Assembly (NCBI GenBank): GCA_033816765.1
Contig: CM066291.1
Coordinates: 1,798,001-1,862,000, forward strand
Source of the DNA: Nothopassalora personata
Lineage: Eukaryota; Ascomycota; Dothideomycetes; Mycosphaerellales; Mycosphaerellaceae
Direction: 5' to 3'
Length of the DNA stretch: 64,000 nt
Shown here one piece after another: positions 19,650 through 30,723 of the stretch (position 1 is its first letter; each line of letters starts with the position of its first letter). The notes under the pieces were generated by a model. The model had not been told where the DNA came from. It saw only the letters and a program-made list of their open reading frames with translations, and did no database searches. The position numbers were made by a program, and so were the translations under genes.

Positions 19650-22274
19650 ATGCGAGGTCTACAAAGCATGGCGCAGCAATCTGTAGCCATCAAGCACGAG
19701 ACGCCTATATCCCCTCCCGACACACCTCTACCCAAACGACCTTCGTTCAAGCTGTCACACCTCAAGCAGATTCGTGACTGTTCGAAGCTCTATCCGAAAC
19801 TAGGCGAGCACGAATTGGTATTATGGTCCAAAGTCGAGCTAGAGCTAGTACCTGATCTGCGTAGCATCCGGAAGTGCAGGTCGTCGAGTATGTCTTTCCT
19901 GGACCGAATACCCATGGATGGCGAATACGGAGAGCTCGAATCGGCCGAACAGCTGAGGTACGCCATAGCCGATGATGCACTCATCCCGAGCTTGTCGTCG
20001 GTCTGGCCATATAACAGACATGAGTTGTACAGCCGAGCGAACGCGTCCTGGGACCGTGTCAGAGTCCACACAAGCCGTGCTCCACACTTCGGAGAGAGCT
20101 GGTTGTAGAGCTTCAGGAAGAAGTATGAGCAGAAGACTGGTCGCGTACTGCAGATCAGGGATGAGCTTGGTGGTGATATTGGCATCGCTCAGGAAATCGG
20201 GCAGCGCCAGGCCAGGCGGAACCCAGCCAGATCTGGACGAAAATTGGCTCAGGGCGTGCAAGAGGACCTTGCGCGTGATGATGCTGGCTTGACGCTTATG
20301 ACTTTCAACAGCAAGCTTCATAGTCAGCCAGGGCAGAATGCACCTGCTAAATGCATTCAGAGCAAAGTTAGCCGTCCATCGGTCACGTCCCTGGACCAGG
20401 CCTCCTCACTGACAGAGGTCATGCCCGAAGCACCCCTTCGCCAAAGCATTCCGAACCACGATCCACACCCGAGAGCACAAACGGAGCAATTAGGTACACC
20501 GAGCCTGCCTCTAGAACACCAAGAGCACCGTCCGCAAATCGGATCGTCTCGACACAAGTCGGAGATGATTTCAGAATCATCGCAATGGCCGGGCAAGTCA
20601 TCTCAAGCAGCGACAAAGCCTGAACTCATCCATCGATCACGACCTGAGGAGCCAGCTCAGGCCACGGCGGAGTCCGGCGTGATCTCGCAACAAGAACGCT
20701 CGAGATCAGCTCGGCCAGCAGTAGAATCTGACCCTGGCACCAAGAAATCGCCACCGAACTCGAGTGAAGTGGCCACAGAATCCAGCATCGCCACTCCAAG
20801 TAGGACACCAGGAAAATTACAGAGAACGAACCATCTGTCATCAGTAGGACTTGTTTATAAATCTCCGCCTCTTAGAACGGGTCCAAAGGGCGTGCGGGAG
20901 AGACGGGACTCAGCGCAAATAAAGCTAGAGAAAGCTGAGGTCGAGCAGGAGGCAACGAGTCCCGACGAGGTAGTCTCGCAAGAGACCGAAGCCGTCGATC
21001 AGGCCGAGATTTACGATGAAATCGATGAGGTCTTCCAGGCTGTGAGCTACGACACTGTTACTGAGGCGGCGCCATCGGACAAAGCCCAGCAGTGCGAAGC
21101 AACACCGCAGGAGTTGGGAGACGCACCAGAAGGTGTCCAGAGCACGATGGATGATGATGCATCTGCTAGAGCGAATGATGAAGCAGCTGGCTCGAATGTT
21201 TTTCTTGAAGCCGTGCCTATCAAGACCGGAGGGGAAGAAAGTGCCGATGCTACTCCTAGGCGGTGGATCAATATCGTTATGAATGAGGTTGTTGACACGG
21301 GAGTAACATCAGAGCCGATTAACAAGAACGAATGGTCGATGAAGCCTGATACGGCTCCCAAACAACAAGGCCGTGTGAAAGACTTCAAAGCCAAGGTGGA
21401 AGCATCGAAGGAAGCTGCGAGATCATACAACGCCGTGCAGCCTTGTTATAACACTATTGGTGAGAACGTGAAGCAAAGGGGCCAGAAGCGACGAGCAACA
21501 AGTGCGAAGGCTCCTCACGCGAGCAAGCCCAGCAGGATCGTAACGATCAAGTTGCCCCGGTCCCTGGTCACCGACCGTGACGACGAACCATTGATGTCGC
21601 GAAGATGCAGACAGCATGCTTCGTCGAAGAGCGCTGTCGCACGACACGATGCCGACATTCAGGCTAGGATTACGGTTTGCCGAACGACGACAGTCGAGCT
21701 GAGTCCGACACGCCATGAGTCCGTCAGGGGTACAGGAGACATTGCTCAGACTTCCGATACCATCCAGGCTCCCGCGTACGATCCGAACGTTCGGACGGTA
21801 GTACCAGAGCAGTCAGAAACCGTCGATAGACCTGTCTCGCTGATCCACGATGACAAAGGCGCCGCGGCTCCAGAATGTCAAGATACTGATCGACAATGTG
21901 ATGCGAGCAGAGCTCCAAGGTGCGTAGACTCAGGCAGCCCGACCGTCGCACCAGGCCAAGCCAGTGCCGGCGTCCCAATGCAGTGCTCGCTCTCAGTCGA
22001 CACTGCTACGCAGACATCGCGGGTGGATTATGTTCATCGAGGAAGCCACAGCCTAGCTCCCCAATACTCTGACGCAGCAGCTCAGACAACAAAGTACAAG
22101 CCAGACCAGCCGTCTAAAATGCTTGGTGATTTTCCACCAACCGTTTCGGTCACAGCAAAGCAGCTAGCGGCTGAACTTGATTCGATCAAGACAACGATGG
22201 AGACCAGTGTTATGATGGGTCGTGATTCTCCCGAAGCTGAATTGTTGGGGCATAGTGACTGCGGGCGTGGTTAA
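19650..22274 (+). pseudogene. Large disordered protein with a single in-frame TAG
   Basis: Two stretches in the same frame (19650-20105 and 20109-22274) are separated by one TAG at 20106-20108. The reading is protein-like on both sides (APHFGESWL, stop, SFRKKYEQKTGRV), and no intron removes the stop in frame. An alternative start is Met7 at 19668. The N-terminal 150 residues, with KLYPKLGEHELVLWSKVE and a HTSRAPHF block, look folded. The rest is low-complexity, acidic and Ser/Thr/Pro/Glu-rich, typical of disordered nuclear or scaffold proteins. I do not recognise the family. The stop may be a nonsense mutation (CAG to TAG is possible), a programmed readthrough or a sequence error. Otherwise translation could restart at the Met at 20244 and give 676 aa. 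Confidence 0.6.
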
Positions 22275-22611
22275 TCAGAGTTGTCTGCTAGATACTTTCC
22301 ACGTCGTCGTTGTTGTTCATTATGATCATAGCGTCGTTGTCACGAATGTCATGGTATATGAAAGTGAAAGGTCTTGGCATCCCGCATTCTCATCTCGGCT
22401 TCGGACTGCGGATGTAGCGCTACATAGCAAAAAGAAGACAGACGCCAACAACATATTCCATGGCATGCTTCGAGAAGGCCTGGAGCAGAAATTGTGCAAG
22501 TCTGAAATTTGGCAAAAAAGTGAAGACTGGCTAAGAACTTCTTTCTCCCCCGGGTGCTGGATACGCATTAGCTGTATTCAAGACTGGTTGCACACGCTAG
22601 AATGAATTACT
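22275..22611. other. Intergenic, no gene seen
   Basis: The ORFs here overlap on both strands and show no domain or composition bias. I see nothing further in it. Confidence 0.5.
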
Positions 22612-22702
22612 TACGGCTCGAACCACCAACCTCCCGATTCCAGTTAGGGTTTTAGAGACCTGCTAACAGTCGAACGCGCTAGCCAATTGCGCTGCGGTAC
22701 TG
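22612..22702 (-). tRNA. tRNA-Asn(GTT)-like sequence with intron, 3' end apparently incomplete
   Basis: The minus strand contains GCGCAATTGG (D arm), TAGCGCG, the anticodon arm TTCGA-CTGTTA, a 25-nt insertion, ATCGGG (3' anticodon strand, with two G-T pairs) and GGTTGGTGGTTCGAGC (variable loop and T arm). The insertion sits one base 3' of the anticodon, as tRNA introns do, and its CTAAC can pair with GTTAG, the usual anticodon-intron helix. The 3' T-stem strand (CCACC) and a matching acceptor strand are missing, so it is probably a pseudo-tRNA or a 3'-truncated copy. Confidence 0.55.
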
Positions 22703-23500
22703 TGAGTAAATGCCCGCAGAGAGCGCTGATGGTTGATGTGACTTACCCACGGGGGATTGCTGTGATATGATTGGTGGTTACCATGACAAGAAGTCTTTAT
22801 ATAGCCTTGCAAAAAAGGCAGCCCGGTGCGTGAGTCGGAATCCCAGAGTGGGTTCAGAGATGGACGATCTGCCTGGAATCTTAACGCGACACATGATGAT
22901 TTACGTATATGTCAAGGTAGCGATGTTCTTCCAGCTGTGATGGTCGTTGTGCTTTCGCCAATTCCGACCATGTCAGGAGCAAAAGACGGCGTGGAGTGAG
23001 TGCCAAGGACGTCCCAAAGTGGGAGACAGGACTTTACACGAGCACCTGGACTCACTCACCACGCAACGCCACGAGACGCCGGTTGCGTAGTGTCGTCGAT
23101 AACATGAAGAGGTGAGAGCGTCCGTCGAGAAGAGAAAGCCAAAGTGGAAAGGAAGCAAGCTCTAGCAGCGTCGACATGGCCCGTACCATGAGATACAATG
23201 CTTCGATTCACAGCAGACAATGCAGCGATGGAGCTACATATGTCGACCTTTCTGCCCTCACTTTCCTCTCTTCGTGTTCACATGCTGGACCATCTGCCAC
23301 GTGTGGCGTGTGAGCAGCGATGCTTCGCTTCACTCAGTTTGAAGCAGACCACATGCGCAACGAGCTCCACCAGCTCTTATAGGCTCCTCAGTACACACAA
23401 TACTTATACTGACAATAGATGATACAACTCAGCGATAGCGCCACCATCCGACAATAACAACACCATCCATAGCAGTGACACTCCTGACAACCAACCGAAG
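22703..23500. other. Intergenic and upstream region of the 7TM gene
   Basis: No gene can be supported. The stretch just before 23501 is rich in CAACA/ACAATA, as fungal 5' leaders often are. Confidence 0.4.
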
Positions 23501-24658
23501 ATGGCCATCTGGATCAAGTACCCCATCGAAGACATCTCACCAAAACTGGCCATAACAACATGGGTCTGGATGGGCTTAATCATTGTGATGATCTTCATGA
23601 GGACCTTCGCCAAGGTCAAAGGCCCTCGCGAACGCCACACTTTCCAGCCAACGCGTCTCGGACCATGGCGCTGGGGTCTTGCTCTGGACGACTATCTCCT
23701 CATACTCGCCGTTCTGCATGCACTGCCCGCTATAGGTTTGATCCTCTGGGCATGCGAGCTAGGCTTTGGCAAGAGGACGGAAGAACTGCTCGCGCTCGAC
23801 GACCCAAGCCTGCCTTATGGCGGAGGCCCGAAGCTGGTGCAAAAGACGTTGCAGCTGTTCTGGTGGATGCAGATCCTCTATGCTGTGGTGATGATGCTCA
23901 CCAAAGAAGCTGTCTTGGTGCAGTACATGCGCACTTTCAGGAGCGGCAATACTTTCAGATTCCGCTGTGTCTGCTACATGATGATGTTTATCATCTTTGG
24001 ATTCTACACCGCAAGCATCTTCGTTGTCATCTTTGCCTACAGTCCCATCGAGGCAGCATGGACCGGGCGCGGTGTCCGGCGGGTCAATACCACGGTCATC
24101 TGGCACGCACGAGGGTGGTTCAACACGGCAACGGATTTTATCATCTTCTTCATGCCCATCTACAACGCCGTCCACAACTACGCCACGTCCTCCAAACTGT
24201 CGGGCAAGGATCCGGAAAGAAAAACACCAACTCGCGAGACTATTGCGAAGTACATCCTGATCTCAGCTGGTGCCGCGTAAGTCATGCATTGCGAAAACGC
24301 TCCGGCAACAGAACTGACTGGTTTCAAAAGTGTCACGATCGTCTCTCTAATCCGCACACTCCTCATCCCAAGGGTAGGCTTCGAAAAGGACCCGATGTGG
24401 ACCTCGATCAACTTCTGCATCCTTTCTGTCACCGAGGACAGCCTCGGTGTGGTCGCTGTCTGTCTGCTGTCGCTGAGGTCCGCAGTGGCGCAACTTGCGC
24501 CTTGGATCATCGGCGCCAGTCCCTTCAGCTCTCGACGCAATTCGGACGAAGTCGGTCTACATAATCCAGTCAGGGAGTCGTCGATGCTTGGGTTCTGCGC
24601 AGGGCTGCCGAAGAATCCTTACCCGCAATATGAAGATGATCTATACGATCCGGTCTGA
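23501..24658 (+). CDS. Rhodopsin-domain (PTH11/SAT4-type) seven-transmembrane protein
   Basis: There are two exons, 23501-24276 and 24331-24658, with a 54-nt intron (GTAAGT donor, TTTCAAAAG acceptor). They give 1104 nt (367 aa). About seven hydrophobic segments are visible, for example near 15-35, 62-85, 118-140, 150-178, 198-220, 252-270 and 290-312. LDDYLLILA follows the first loop and EDSLGVVAVCL lies in the last helix, matching the DDxxxxxA and E(x)2(L/I)G(I/V)xAAC(L/I)P blocks of the fungal integral-membrane rhodopsin-domain family. In that last block the usual LPxLRP reads LLSLRS. A cytosolic tail of about 60 residues ends in PYPQYEDDLYDPV. The function is unknown. Family members are GPCR-like or metabolite-cluster associated. 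The gene looks intact. Confidence 0.85.
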
Positions 24659-24853
24659 TTATGGTGCATCTTGGATGGATTCCTGGTTTTGGTTATCGGA
24701 GTACCACTAGAGGAAGATGCGTCTAATGGAATGGAGCATAACAAACCCCCATGGAGGAGATGATGCTATTGAGATCTTCGCACAGATATCAAGAGTCTAT
24801 AAGCCAAGACGATAGTCTCTCGCCATGACATCCATCATTCCTCACGATGCCAA
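24659..24853. other. Short 3' spacer between convergent genes
   Basis: This is the 3' flank of the 7TM gene and of the decayed transporter on the opposite strand. No further feature is seen. Confidence 0.4.
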
Positions 24854-26050
24854 TCAGCAACTAGCCAGAGTTACCAAACTGTGGCGAGTCAATCGTGAAA
24901 CCCCCCCCCCCCCCCCCAAGCATCCAGCAATAACAGCAGTGCAGAGAAGCGTGAGGAACCAACCAGCGTAAACCCAGATGACCATGCGACAGTCGATACC
25001 TTTGACGTCTCCCGCGCAAAGACCAACACCGACTGTAGCACCGATGATGCATTGCGCAGTCGAGACTGGAAGCGCGAGACGAGTGGCCAAGCCGACAGTA
25101 ACAGCGGCATCGAGCTCCATGGAGAAACCTCTGCAAGGCGAGTGAAGGGCGATACGGTTATCCAAATTACGCATGAGGTTGCGTCCGTAAGTCCAGAGGC
25201 CGATGGAAAAAGAAGCACTTCCAAAAACAGGTACCAAAAGTGGTAAAGGGGAGTCCTCACCGGTCGTGCCGGTGTCCCAGATGCGGTAGATGGCGGAGAG
25301 GGGTCCCATGGCGCGGGCAACATCGTTGGCGCCGTGGACGAAAGATGCGGTGGCGGCGGTGCGGACTTGCAAGAAGGAGTACAGATGTTGGACCTTTGGA
25401 TCGTCGTGTTCAATTCAACACGGGCGTGCTTGTCGGCCAAGCTCTTTTCCAACGAGGGGGTTTTGCAGACGCTTGGGTTGGGCTCGTCTTCCCTGACCAA
25501 GTGAACGTAGATGAATGGCAGGAGGAAGATGACGGACAGGAGTGCACACCCATCAGTGACACCAAAGATGGTACCAACGGTAGGGGGTGACACCTTAGTC
25601 ATCAAGGTCTAGAAAAGCAGCTCCCTTCCAGACGATAAGCATGGTGCAGATGCCGCTAGTCAGAGCAAATTAGACGGTGATCATTCCCATCTTGATAGGA
25701 TTCTTTGCCTTGAAGACGCCGTATTTCGTGAACGTGAAGATACTCGCGCCGAAGCAGCCGGCAACGCATGGAGCAATACCACATGCAGTGAAAACCTGCG
25801 AGACACCGATCCATGACCAGTCGGCACCCTTGGCACCAACAGTAGCGAAGCCGACACCGATGATTCCGCCGATGATGCAGTGTGTGGTTGGCACGGGAAG
25901 ACCGATCTTGGTGACCGCGAGCAACAGACCTCTGGACCAATCAAATCTCCACAGAAGAAGCAAGAAGGGACCAAGATCTTGCGACGCAGCATTTGAGAAT
26001 ACGACAGGCCATGTATCAGCACCGCAGAGCAGTACGAAAGGCTTCCACAA
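24854..26050 (-). pseudogene. Decayed PHO89/PHO-4-type Na+/phosphate symporter
   Basis: The minus strand encodes GLPVPTTHCIIGGIIGVGFA and GVSQVFTACGIAPCVAGCFG, with KYGVFKAKNP. Further on come FVHGANDVARAMGP, LHSPCRGFSMELDAAVTVGL and LPVSTAQCIIGATVGVGLC, the paired repeats of PiT-family (PF01384) phosphate transporters. It is broken in at least two places. A TAA directly follows GMITV near 25672, where the membrane segment clearly continues. A frame change lies near 25380-25400, before VQHLYSFLQV. The N-terminal GANDVAN repeat and first helices are missing, and the C-terminal signature reads GANDVAR instead of GANDVAN. The C-terminal end runs into a 17-bp poly-C. It lies tail-to-tail with the 7TM gene. 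Confidence 0.82.
24901..24917. repeat. Poly-C tract of 17
   Basis: Seventeen consecutive C on the plus strand encode poly-Gly in the C-terminal frame of the decayed transporter. Such tracts are prone to slippage and to sequencing length error, so the downstream frame cannot be trusted. Confidence 0.95.
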
Positions 26051-26179
26051 AGAGTCTAGATTCTGCCAGTGCTGAAGATCACATTACGGAGAAGGCCATG
26101 CCTTGTTGGAGTTCGCTTGGAGCACTGCTTGGTGACGGGAGTATGCCACAGGAAATATCACACTAGCATAGAGCTCCGA

Positions 26180-28278
26180 TCATTGGTCAAGTGCAGCATT
26201 TTGATCCACTAGGACCAGCTGACCAGCAGCCTGGCCTGCTGCTCTTGCCAATACCACGACAAGCACACTGTTCACGACTTGCCCAACCCCACCGTACAGT
26301 GGTTGCACAGGCAGATATTGCGTGTAGGCACCCCTGAAGGACCATCTGTTGCCATCAACCTGGATTGCGGAGACCTGCACTGCTTTTCCGTCCACATAAG
26401 CTTCGAGCTTGATGCTTTCGATGGATGTTCCTTCAATACTGCCGTGGACCTCGACTTCGTTGGGTGTTGCTCGTTTGGCTGACGTTACACGAAGCTCGAG
26501 ACGGTTCAGGGAAGGCCGATCTGATCGGAGAGTATCTTGTGCCGCCTCCGTGATCTGATCACTGTCCAGTTTCGGCGTGACTGGAGGCGCAACTCTCCTC
26601 TTGGTACGCTGTTCGAAGTCGTACGCATACTTGAGCAAGTCCGAGTGCTGTCCGTGCTTGCCGGCAAAGGTGAGGTTCAAGGGCATCTTCGATTGCTGCA
26701 GCAGGCCCATGGTGATTGAGACGGCAGGTACACCCATGTGTCGAATTGCTCTGTTGCCGTTGGAGTATTTGACACCATTCTGCAGTGCGTGCCGAGCACT
26801 TTCGTCGGTAGTATCGAGATCAGACTTGCCAACATCGCCAGCTGACGGGAAAGCTACCACATCGATTTCATTCTGGTCCATCCATTCCTCAAGATCGCGC
26901 TTCCGCTGAGCTTCTAACGCAGGTAACGCTTTTGCGATACCGTCCACATCCCAGATGCTCTTGTCTCCACGGTTCTTGGCGATCTCGACCAACTTCGGAT
27001 AGTTCATAAAGTTCTTGTGCTCCATGTATCGATCAGGAATATAGTCAGCTGGGCGCGGGAACATGTTACTGCCATCGACAGAGCTCAAGCCAGGATAGTT
27101 TGGATCACGGTTCGATTTAAGGAAGTCGTCCCATAGATATGCAACAAGCTCACCACGCTCTTTGCCGTTCCAGTCGGGCTCGAAACCAACCACGTTATTC
27201 GTCTGGCCTGTGACGGAGTCGTCCTCGTAGTTCGTTACCAAAGGGAAATCCGTCTCGACAACTGTGGCGCCCAGATCCTCCAGATCATTCTTCGCTTGCT
27301 TGTACAGAGCAATGACGTCCTCCGACACCACCGTGGGCTTCGCCTTGGGATCGTTGCCGCCCACGTACATTGCTGGTACGGCAATACGCTTACCCTTCAA
27401 CGAACCCAGGGCAGAAGTCTTGAGACCCAGATATGACTTTGGCCTCTCAACATACGGCACGTCGACAAACTTCTGCTGGCGCCAGAAGTCACCCTCTTTC
27501 GTTTCGTCAACCACAGTCAACACATCCAGAATCGTCATCATATCTTCCACACTCCTCGTGTGCGGCACAATCACATCACAAGTAGGATAAAGAGGCCAAA
27601 CACCTCTAGGGGAAATGACAGTCCGCGAAGGAGTGTAAGCCACCAACCCATTATTCGAAGCAGGAGACCGTCCAGAAGAAACAGTCTCAGACCCCAATCC
27701 GAACGCCGCGAACGAGGCAGCCGTCGACGTCGCCGAGCCGTTCGATGATCCTGACGAGAAAGCAGCGGTGAGGTACTCCAGATTGTACGGACTTTCCGCC
27801 CGGCCATGAACGCCTCTGTGCATTCCACTCGCCATCATGGGCGGCGTATTAGTGCGTCCAATGCAGACGGCTCCGGCCTTGCGGAGTTGTGCTGCTACGA
27901 AAGAATCCTCGTTCGCTACCAGATTTACGAATGCTGGAGACACCCGGAGGAACAGGTCATGTCTTTGTATTTCATGGAGTCTTTGATGGTGTAGGGAATG
28001 CCATCCAGTGGGCCGAGAGATTGGCCTGCAGCACGTCTGGCATCTGAGGCGGCTGCTTCGTTGAAGACATCGGGGTTGAGAATTGGGATTGAGTTGAGGC
28101 ATGGACCGCGGATGTCGTAGGTTGCGATGCGATGGAGGTATTTTGCGACTAGATCGACGCTGGTGAGAGACCCTGAGGCTAAGGCATGTTGGAGGTCCGC
28201 GATTGATGCTTCCACGATGCTCTGTGGGATTTGTCAGCCGTGCACGATAGCAGAATGTTGATCACATACAAAAGACAT
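26180..28278 (-). pseudogene. Amidase-signature enzyme with one frameshift
   Basis: Exon 1 is nine bases (28278-28270, Met-Ser-Phe), followed by a 48-nt intron (GTATGT donor, GGCTGAC branch, CACAG acceptor), then 28221-26180. The N-terminal frame carries LGPLDGIPYTIKDSM with catalytic Lys83. The reading must shift near 27941-27950, where two extra bases sit between CSSG and SPAFVNLVANEDSF. The later frame runs open to 26180 with SSGSSNGSA (cis-Ser region) and GSETVSSGRSPASN, the nucleophile region of the fungal amidase subfamily. Restored length would be about 680 aa, including a roughly 100-aa C-terminal extension. The reaction would be amide hydrolysis by a Lys-Ser-Ser triad. Only one lesion is seen, so a sequencing error or a young pseudogene are both possible. 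Confidence 0.8.
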
Positions 28279-28675
28279 TGTGACTCTTCACCTGCAGTCC
28301 GTCTTAGTGCACTTTAGAACGTGGTCTGTGCCCGTCATCACATGCCAACTAGTCGCTGGAAGGAAGTCGTTCGTCCGTGGAGCTTCGGATCTGGAGAGCA
28401 AGCCGAAGTATAGCAGCCCATCCCGATCACGGGAATGACCGGAATCTGGAGCTAGTCGGCCGAGCGGCAGAAAGGCAAGCTACTCCTCGCCTATACTTGC
28501 TTGGTTCGGGCACTGCAAGGCGTATCTTCTATCAGTACAAACTAGGATCGAACGTCAGCGCGCCTTCTGACAACATTTCCTGTCGTATAGACAAGACGCC
28601 TTGCTCAAGTGCTAGCAACCTTCATCATCAAAGACTCCAGGACGCGAAACACCAGAAGTCAAGACCTCATCGAAA
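28279..28675. promoter_or_regulatory. Divergent promoter region of amidase and aldolase genes
   Basis: These 397 bp lie between two opposite start codons and should contain both promoters. No specific binding site can be named. A conserved-looking exon 1 of the aldolase follows directly. Confidence 0.4.
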
Positions 28676-29722
28676 ATGGCCCCCTCAGCAATAACCCAAC
28701 TGGAGTCCGCCACAGTCCCCATCCAAACCAAGAAAGCAGAAGACATCAAACCCAATGCCGGCGAGAAAAAGAAAACGCCATTAGAAATGATCTCCCAAGG
28801 AACCTGCCTCCCCGGCATCCCCCGTGAGTGAACCCCTATAAATATTTCTCAGCATCTTCGCAAACCGTCGAACACGTCCTAACCTTGCAACGCCCCGCTT
28901 CTAGAACACGTCTCCTTCGCCGCCCACCGCCAATGGATGCTCGAACACATGGCCATCGCCTTCCGCGTCTTCGCCCGCAAAGGCTACTGCGAAGGCATGG
29001 CGGGCCACATTTCCGTCCGCGACCCCGAGAACCCTCACACCTTCTGGACCAACCCGTTGGGCCGTCACTTCGGCCTGCTGAAAGCCTCCGACATGATTCT
29101 CGTCGATTACGAGGGGAACGCGATTGGTGGGAATATGAGCAGGCCGGCGAATGCGGCGGGGTTTCTGATTCATAGTGCTGTGCATAAGGCGAGGCCGGAT
29201 GTGACGGCGGCGTGTCATACGCATAGTCCGGCGGGCAAGGCGTGGAGTGCGTTTGCGAGGCCGTTGGAGATGTTGAATCAGGATGTTACGTATTTTTATG
29301 GGGAGGCGCAGGCGGTTTATAAGGTGAGTTCAACATTGGGTGTGAGTGAGGGAGGGAGGGGTATGCTAATGACTGAGGAACAGGATTTCGGTGGTGTTGT
29401 CTTTACGGAGGAGGAAGGACTGCGCCTCGCAGCTGCTTTGGGACCGAAGGGCAAGGGTATGATCTTGAGGAACCATGGTTTGCTTACTGTTGGGCAGACG
29501 GTGGATGAGGCGGCGTATTTGTATACCCTTATGGAGCGGAGCTGTGAGGTACAGCTGCAAGTTGAAGCTGCGGCGGCGAATGGTATCCCGAAGGTGTATG
29601 CGCCCGAGGAGTCGGCCAAGTATACGTTCGAGATGGCCAGTGATCCAGAGGCGTTGTACTGCGAGTTCCAGCCGGACTTGGAGTATGAGGAGGAGATGTG
29701 TGGGGGTGCGCACAAAGGATGA
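28676..29722 (+). CDS. Class II aldolase/adducin-domain protein
   Basis: The exons are 28676-28823, 28905-29323 and 29384-29722 (906 nt, 301 aa). Intron 1 is 81 nt (GTGAGT...CTTCTAG). Intron 2 is 60 nt and happens to be open in frame. Residues about 55-270 hold the aldolase II fold. CHTHSPAGKAWS provides metal ligands His154 and His156, and RNHGLL provides His220. GYCEGMAGHISVRDP and WTNPLGRHFG form the phosphate/substrate loop region. The N-terminal 45 residues are Lys/Pro-rich. Family members catalyse aldol cleavage or decarboxylation of sugar-like substrates; the fungal substrate is unknown. It is divergent from the amidase across about 400 bp, which suggests shared control (inference). 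Confidence 0.88.
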
Positions 29723-30059
29723 ATGGATCACGAGAACTTTCTTTTGGCAAGTTGCTCACTTGATGATGACGATGATCAACTGCGCACTATCCTCCACGCT
29801 GCTTCCGGCGCATAGCGTACGTGGTCCATTCGAGAGCTGCCCGCGCAACCGGGACTGGTCTGTGTCGGGCATCGCTGTTTCGCGTTGTGTTCTCTGTGAT
29901 CTTTGGTGCGTTATGTAAGTCGCAGTAATGCTCGCCATGTCTGAGCTATCCATGCAGCACTCCCAGTCTATGCCGCGGCGACCCTGTGCCCATCTATCAA
30001 CTCCCAACCGCCAGCATCCATATCCAAATCCCACTTCACAAAGATCCCCTGTCATCGCA
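29723..30059. other. Intergenic, no gene seen
   Basis: This is the 3' flank of the aldolase gene and of the small minus-strand ORF. Nothing further is recognised. Confidence 0.5.
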
Positions 30060-30462
30060 TCAGTAACCCTTCTCCCTACCATCTCCTTTACTCAAACCCA
30101 CCAACTTCGCTCTCAACCCCTGAATGCTCCCCACACAAGCATTGCTGATCCTATGCAGCGAACTCAGCTTCTTCTGGTCCAGCTCCGCCTCCAGTCGCTG
30201 CCTCAGAGCCCACTTCTCCGGACTAGTCCACCACGCCTCACGGTCCACCTCAAGGGCATCAAGCTGGTGGGAGAGCATTCGGAGAAGGTCGAGGAGTGAC
30301 TCGGGTGGTGTCGCTTTGGGGTCGCCTTGCTGATGTCTTGGTAGCGGGTGTACTCGGTGTGGATGGAGTCAAGGGAAAGCTGAGGTCCTTTGTGTTGGCT
30401 TCAACGGGATTCGGCCAGCGCTCCTTCTTGGCGGCTTCTTTGATGGCGCAGATTTGGCACAT
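30060..30462 (-). pseudogene. Small conserved-looking protein with apparent frame breaks
   Basis: A start MCQICAIKEAAKKERW (30462) is followed, in a different frame, by LSLDSIHTEYTRYQDISK. After another one-base shift comes GDPKATPPESLLDLLRMLSH, then a well-composed helical end (WALRQRLEAELDQKKLSSLH) that stops at 30060. The reading quality on both sides of each shift suggests one gene of about 130 aa with two indels, or with a missed small intron. I do not recognise the family. The CX2C start may be a metal knuckle. Confidence 0.4.
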
Positions 30463-30723
30463 TGTCGTGGCTACGGGCTATGGTTGTGAGTCGGCGTTGT
30501 GTAAAGGAGTTAGTAGTGCGAGGAATGGTATTCATAGTGTGTGCGTGTGCGTGTTTCAGAAGTTGTGAGACTGAAAAATTGGTGATGTTCATGTGAAGCT
30601 TGCGCGCCCGCCTCTAATGTATTCACCGTGTAATTGGCGCCACGAGCGTTGCTGCCTGGCTGCCTAACTGTATGTAACGTGTGCAACTGGAAAGGAAATC
30701 ACCAAGTTTCCGTTCACTCACTC
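30463..30723. other. Intergenic
   Basis: This spacer lies between two minus-strand genes. A GT-rich microsatellite-like run (GTGTGTGCGTGTGCGTG) is at about 30536-30553. Confidence 0.4.

Noticed and set aside
23560..24564. A 334-aa plus-strand ORF overlapping the 7TM gene
   Set aside because: It is rich in Arg, His and Cys with no membrane segments. It is a frame shadow of the rhodopsin-type gene, whose spliced frame is clearly better.
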